Source: Phycisphaerae bacterium
GTDB lineage: Bacteria > Planctomycetota > Phycisphaerae > JAJVII01
Length of the DNA: 16,945 nucleotides
Direction of reading: 5' to 3'
Assembly: GCA_028706835.1 (NCBI GenBank)
Contig: JAQTVL010000025.1
Location: 1 to 16,945 of the forward strand
Shown: positions 12,610-16,945 of the stretch, in pieces
Layout of the letters: each line of letters starts with the position of its first letter
Position numbering within the stretch: the stretch's first letter is position 1
Made by a program: the position numbers and the translations under genes
Notes under the pieces: generated by a model
Database searches by the model: none
What the model saw: only the letters and a program-made list of their open reading frames with translations
Told to the model about the DNA's origin: nothing

Positions 12610-15600
12610 ATGCGCATGCTACGCCCCCAGCCGACCGCTGGCCGGCCCAGGCCTCTTCTTTCTCTGCTGCTGATTCTGCTGTTTGCGTCCGCTGCGATCG
12701 CGCAGCGGCCTCGCCCCGCCGGGCCGACACCGCCTCCGGCGACCGCCCCGGAGTCCGCGCAGATCAAGGATCCGTTCAAGGACCTCTATGCCAGTTACGT
12801 GCCTGGTTTCCTGGCCCGCAGCCCGCAGCGTTGGATGCGCGGCGAAGACCAGATGAAGCTCTCGTCGGAGCAGACGTTCTTCACGCTGAACATGATCGAC
12901 GAGGATTCCCGGGCCAACGCCCTGGTCGACGCGGCCCTCCAGCAGGAATCCAAGGGCCAGTTTCGCGACGCGCTCAAGATGTACCAGATGGTTATCGAGA
13001 AGTACCCGAACCAGTTGTATCGCGTGTCGCAGCACGGCGTGTTCGTGCCGATCTCGCAGTACTGCCAGCGCCGCATCCTTGGCTTCCCGCCGGGCGAACT
13101 CCAGTTCTACCGTTCGCTCTACGACGCCCGCGCCAAGGAATCCTACGACCAGGCCCGGCGGCAGTACTCCCTGATCGGGCTGTCGGAGATTGTCGACACG
13201 ATGCTGGCGACGAGCTTCGGCGGGCGGGCGATCGTCGAACTCGGCAATGCCGCGCTCGATGCCGGCTATCACCTGGCGGCCCTGGAGTACTTCACCACGG
13301 CCCGCGATTTCTTCCCCGATGTCGCCCTGCACACGCCCGAGTTGGCCATGCGAATCCAGTATTGCCAGAGGATGCTCGGCTCGCCGTCGGGCTCGGCCGG
13401 GGCAAAGACGCCGGGCAAGAGCGAGCTGACGCCTGACCAGCTTTCGCAGCTCCAGAAGACGATCGACACGGCCCGCGTCACCAAGCCGCCGTTCTACTCG
13501 CAGACGGCCAACGGCACGAACCTCGCCGCCGACGACTACACGTTGTTCCAGCCGACGACGGACTCCATGGCCCTGACGCCGCCGGTGTGGACTCGCGTGC
13601 TGCCCGGCTCGCGGCTGGATTACTTCGTGTACGCCCAGCCGATCGTCAGCGAGAACAGCATCACCTATCGCCACAAGAACATTGTGTATTGCCACTCCAT
13701 CCTGAACGGCGAACTTCGCTGGACGCAGGAACTCGGCGGACGTGCGGTCTGGCAGAACTGGCCTGAGCGGATGTATCCGCAGGAGGACGTGCTCGTGCAG
13801 GACGGCCTGGTGTTCGCGACGATCAGCAAATCCGGGCCGTCGCTGGTCGCGCTGGATGAAGTCACCGGGCAGATCAAGTGGGCGTTCGGGCCGATGGTGG
13901 CTGCCAACGAGGAAGAGTCGCGGATGCGGTTCGAGGCCTCGCCGGCTGGCGGGCCGCGGACCATCTATGCCGGTTACATCCTCGATAACATCGAAGGCGA
14001 AACGCACACCGACAGCGAATATGGGGTGATCGCCTTCGAGAGTTCGACCGGCCGGGTGCAGTGGCGAACGCCGATCTGCCGCCTGGCCCCGGGCAAGTTC
14101 GCCGGCGGCTTCGCCGAGCAGCGTCGCAATCGGATTCGCAGTTTCGCCAGCCCGCCCCTCTACCACGAGGGCACGGTCTACTACACCACCAACGCCGGGG
14201 CGGTGGCCGCCATCGACGGCCAGTCAGGCCGGCTCAAGTGGCTCGCCCGTTACCCGTACTCGGACGCCGTCCATGATGCCACGCGGGCCTGGGGCTCCGG
14301 CGGCGACGCCGTGACGTTTACGCGAATCTTCTTTACGCCGCACGACCCGATGTTCTGGTACAACCAGAGGCCGCTGCTCATCGGCGAGAAGCTCTATCTC
14401 CAGTCGGTCGACACGCCCATGCTGATGTGCCTCGATCGACGCTCGGGCAAGGTCATCTGGGCCCAGGACAAAGGCGTGCCCATCCGCACCGGCTGGCAGA
14501 AGGGCCACAACCGGCCCGGCGGATCGACCTATCTCGTCGGCCCGTTGTCCACGGGCGAACTGGCCCTCGTCTACAGCCTGCGCGACGAGCCGGTCCAGTT
14601 GATCGACCCCGATACCGGCGAGACCGTCTGGTCCTCGCCCGAGTCCGTCAAGCTTCAGACCGCGCCGGTGCTCACGCTCGGCGCGCCGGCGCCCGGGCTT
14701 GGCCGGCTCTGCTCCTTGCCGATGAACGGCAGCCACTTCGAGACGGCGGCCCGCCCGTTCATCACCCGGGACGAGAAGATCTACCTGACCAGCTTCGTCT
14801 ATTACGGCTGGCCGATCTTTTCCTGGGCGACCAGCCTCTGCGAGATGGACCTGAGGCAGCGAAAAGTCACCGGCCAGCGGCTCTATCTGGACGGCGGCCT
14901 GATTGGCGTCTGCGACCGCGGCATACACGACAACGCGCCCGAGATGCTCAAGATGCTCGAAGACCTGCCCGTCAAAGACGAGCAGACCAAGACGCACATC
15001 GCGAGCCTTAAGAAGATCGTCGTCGACGAGGTCCCGCAGAACGAGCACGGCATGTTCCTGCCGTTCTCGCGGGTCACCTTCACGCGCTACGGGGTGCCCT
15101 TCGAACTGCGTTTCGGGGCTCGAGAGATCAGTATGCTTTACGATCGCAATGCCGTCCAGAAGGCGATTGCGGGTCGCACGGACCCGGCCGCTGACTTCGC
15201 CCGGGCGGAGCTAGCCGTAGCGAACTCGCGGTTCGACGAGGCGGCGACGCTGCTCAAGAAGTGCCTCACGACGATCGGCTCGGAGGACCTCGACTTTCGC
15301 GCTGCCATCAACCAGCAACTCTATCGCGTTCACCAGCGGCTGGCCCGCACCGCCATCCGCACCGGCAACATCGCGGACGAACTGGACAACGGCTTGGGGA
15401 TGAGCCGGACCTGCTCGACGCTGGCGGAGGAAATCGAGACCCTGTTCGCGCTCTCCGAAGCCTACGAACGCAAGGGCGACCTGAACGCGGCCGCTCGCTG
15501 CCTGCGGACCATCATCGAAACCTATGGCCGGCACGAATACCCGATCTCGCCGCTGGCGGCGCTGGATAGCGTGCAGGTCATCGGGGCGGCCAACCAGACT

Positions 15601-16945
15601 CTGGATCGCGCCACTGGCTTCCTCGGCGAGAACATCTACGGCAAGGAGTTGTCCAGCAGCCTTGGGCTGATGAAGAAGGGCTTGCCGCTTTACCTGAGCA
15701 CGGTGTCTCCGCTGCCCAAGACGCTGACATTGCGGGCCGGTGAGCGGGCCGCCTGGCAGTTGGCCCGGCTACAGAAGACCTCATCCCAGTTCGCCGGCGA
15801 CTTCGAGAAGACGGCGACGACGGAACTGGACGGTAAGACCGAACCAGAGCAGTTGCAGCGGATGTGGGAGTTCCCCGGCACGACTGCCGCCCAGAAGACG
15901 CTGGAGGCCCTGTGCGAGTCGTCGGGCAAACTGGACCCGGTGCTGGCTCGCCAGCGGTTGTGGCGGCTGTCGGACGCCGCCCGTGTGGGCAATCTGAAGC
16001 TGCCGGAAAAGTTCGCCGCTAGACTGACAACCCCGGATTACAGCAAACTGACTGTTACGATCCCGCAGACGGCCAAGCCGTATGACTTCGCCGACGCCGA
16101 CGGGGCCAGCCGTTTGATCCTCCAGCGTGGCGACGATCAGAGCCAGCATGGCGAACTGATGTTCGTGGGCGGTCGGGTTCGCAAGCGGGTGGACAACAAG
16201 TTCATCCTGACCTGCATGGACCTGAAGACCGGGACCAAGAAGTGGGAAACGGTCGACATCCGGCTGAAGGGCAGCGGCCAGGAGGCGGGATTCTACGAAG
16301 CCTTCGTCCTCGGCGAGCGTGTGATCGTGCATGGCCTGTATGACGTGCTGGCGTTCAACGTGGCCGACGGCAAGGCGATCTGGAGTTATCGCGTCCCGTT
16401 CGACTTTGAAATCAAGAACGCGCTTCTCAGTGGCGACCTGCTGATGCTGGCCGGCAAGACGGAGACGCAGGCGCTGTATCTCCCAACCGACAACCCGAAC
16501 GGCGAACTGGCGTGGCAGGTCAGTGAGATGGGCGATCTGTATATCATGCCGTATATGCGGAACGATCGGCTGATCAGTGTTCGCAAACTGCCGTACTCAG
16601 TAACGGTTCGTTACCGTTCAACCGGCCAACTTATCGGCCGACTCGATCTTCCGGATTTGTCGATGCACATGGTCCATCCGCTGCTTGAGGGCGGGCCTGA
16701 GGAGTTGCCGGCGGCGCATTGCGACAACCTGCTGGCCGTGACCGATGGCTGGTATTACATCGTGGTGGACACCGACAAGCTGGCGATCTCGTGGAAGCGA
16801 TTGATCGACTCGAACGATGTGACCCGCGAGCCGGCGATGCGATTGGCGTTGAGCAATGACTACCTGTGCGTATTGAAGGAAGACTACGATCAGAAGGCGA
16901 TCTACATGCTGTCAGCCAAGACGGGCGAAGTCCTGTGGAACAGCA
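12610..16945 (+). CDS. Giant exported TPR / PQQ-like beta-propeller protein (partial, runs off the right edge)
   Basis: At least 1445 residues, open without interruption to the window end. The ATG at 12610 has GGGAG seven bases upstream. Residues 1-32 are a signal peptide (LLSLLLILLFASAAIAQ). A Pro-rich stretch leads to a TPR-like helical region at about 95-230 (QESKGQFRDALKMYQMVIEK is one repeat). Residues about 320-780 are a PQQ-like propeller, with repeated 'G-x-h-x-W' strands such as GELRWTQ, GQIKWAF, GRVQWRT, GRLKWLA and GKVIWAQ. More TPR-like helices follow (about 858-970; SEAYERKGDLNAAARCLRTI), then a second propeller from about 1150 (GTKKWET, GKAIWSY, GELAWQV, GEVLWNS). Such proteins are frequent and poorly understood in planctomycetes; BamB-like scaffolding is one comparison. 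Enzymatic PQQ binding is not shown. Confidence 0.88.
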   Translation, partial: MRMLRPQPTAGRPRPLLSLLLILLFASAAIAQRPRPAGPTPPPATAPESAQIKDPFKDLYASYVPGFLARSPQRWMRGEDQMKLSSEQTFFTLNMIDEDSRANALVDAALQQESKGQFRDALKMYQMVIEKYPNQLYRVSQHGVFVPISQYCQRRILGFPPGELQFYRSLYDARAKESYDQARRQYSLIGLSEIVDTMLATSFGGRAIVELGNAALDAGYHLAALEYFTTARDFFPDVALHTPELAMRIQYCQRMLGSPSGSAGAKTPGKSELTPDQLSQLQKTIDTARVTKPPFYSQTANGTNLAADDYTLFQPTTDSMALTPPVWTRVLPGSRLDYFVYAQPIVSENSITYRHKNIVYCHSILNGELRWTQELGGRAVWQNWPERMYPQEDVLVQDGLVFATISKSGPSLVALDEVTGQIKWAFGPMVAANEEESRMRFEASPAGGPRTIYAGYILDNIEGETHTDSEYGVIAFESSTGRVQWRTPICRLAPGKFAGGFAEQRRNRIRSFASPPLYHEGTVYYTTNAGAVAAIDGQSGRLKWLARYPYSDAVHDATRAWGSGGDAVTFTRIFFTPHDPMFWYNQRPLLIGEKLYLQSVDTPMLMCLDRRSGKVIWAQDKGVPIRTGWQKGHNRPGGSTYLVGPLSTGELALVYSLRDEPVQLIDPDTGETVWSSPESVKLQTAPVLTLGAPAPGLGRLCSLPMNGSHFETAARPFITRDEKIYLTSFVYYGWPIFSWATSLCEMDLRQRKVTGQRLYLDGGLIGVCDRGIHDNAPEMLKMLEDLPVKDEQTKTHIASLKKIVVDEVPQNEHGMFLPFSRVTFTRYGVPFELRFGAREISMLYDRNAVQKAIAGRTDPAADFARAELAVANSRFDEAATLLKKCLTTIGSEDLDFRAAINQQLYRVHQRLARTAIRTGNIADELDNGLGMSRTCSTLAEEIETLFALSEAYERKGDLNAAARCLRTIIETYGRHEYPISPLAALDSVQVIGAANQTLDRATGFLGENIYGKELSSSLGLMKKGLPLYLSTVSPLPKTLTLRAGERAAWQLARLQKTSSQFAGDFEKTATTELDGKTEPEQLQRMWEFPGTTAAQKTLEALCESSGKLDPVLARQRLWRLSDAARVGNLKLPEKFAARLTTPDYSKLTVTIPQTAKPYDFADADGASRLILQRGDDQSQHGELMFVGGRVRKRVDNKFILTCMDLKTGTKKWETVDIRLKGSGQEAGFYEAFVLGERVIVHGLYDVLAFNVADGKAIWSYRVPFDFEIKNALLSGDLLMLAGKTETQALYLPTDNPNGELAWQVSEMGDLYIMPYMRNDRLISVRKLPYSVTVRYRSTGQLIGRLDLPDLSMHMVHPLLEGGPEELPAAHCDNLLAVTDGWYYIVVDTDKLAISWKRLIDSNDVTREPAMRLALSNDYLCVLKEDYDQKAIYMLSAKTGEVLWNS

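Noticed and set aside
12585..13436. 283-codon plus frame at the start of the propeller gene, and long minus frames at 12619-14166, 14224-15048 and 15781-16332
   Set aside because: All overlap the uninterrupted 1445-codon frame with signal peptide, TPR and propeller repeats, and none has recognisable domains.

Overview
The window is GC-rich DNA from what is most likely a member of the Planctomycetota. The support is on the right (about 10.28-16.9 kb): a very large secreted TPR/PQQ-type propeller protein, a Gfo/Idh/MocA oxidoreductase and two related short secreted proteins of a FlgD-like/NHL family, a gene mix I associate with planctomycetes. This assignment rests on family content and recalled sequence character, not on a search.

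Positions 1 to about 10,234 look like one end and most of the body of an integrated mobile element. All of its recognisable genes are on the minus strand, many joined by 4-base start/stop overlaps. Read in the direction of transcription, the order is: a nuclease-methyltransferase fusion of the type I/IIB restriction kind (8917-6632), a 69-codon coupled ORF (6635-6426), an HsdS-type specificity subunit (6429-5044), a small unknown protein (4959-4735), a phage terminase small subunit (4695-4051), a possible 65-residue protein (4037-3840), a protein with a possible degenerate JAB/JAMM domain (3718-2642), a coupled protein with a possible C-terminal HTH (2645-1536), an operator-like region with five GGTAAC half-sites (1408-1543), a small conserved-looking protein (1407-1213), an AlpA-like excisionase/regulator (1223-915), a phage-type replication initiator (918-130) carrying iteron-like repeats inside its own gene, and the start of a probable zinc-ribbon protein cut by the window edge (133-1). 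No integrase, large terminase, portal or capsid gene is visible; an integrase probably lies left of the window.

The right boundary is at a tRNA-Leu(CAA) gene. Its sigma70-type promoter, 5' half and complete anticodon arm are present (10317-10235), but the T-arm and 3' acceptor are missing, and an ORF without its own start codon continues from the break into the element (10234-9979). This is what an attachment junction looks like. The combination of AlpA-like regulator, initiator plus internal origin candidate, small terminase without a large one, a restriction cargo and tRNA integration resembles phage satellites of the PICI type. That is the main hypothesis for this window: a planctomycete phage satellite carrying a compact restriction-modification system.

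The roughly 1 kb between the restriction operon and the tRNA (8918-9978) has no convincing gene but much structure: a 118-bp imperfect palindrome (9065-9182), a 22-bp near-palindrome (9189-9210), and a 101-base foldable block with a tRNA-like T-arm and acceptor stem (9413-9513).

Right of the tRNA is host chromosome: a short secreted FlgD-like protein (10322-10783), convergent to an oxidoreductase (11839-10793) that is preceded on the same strand by an internally shortened relative of the first protein (12370-11915). Divergent from these, a giant exported propeller protein starts at 12610 and runs off the right edge.
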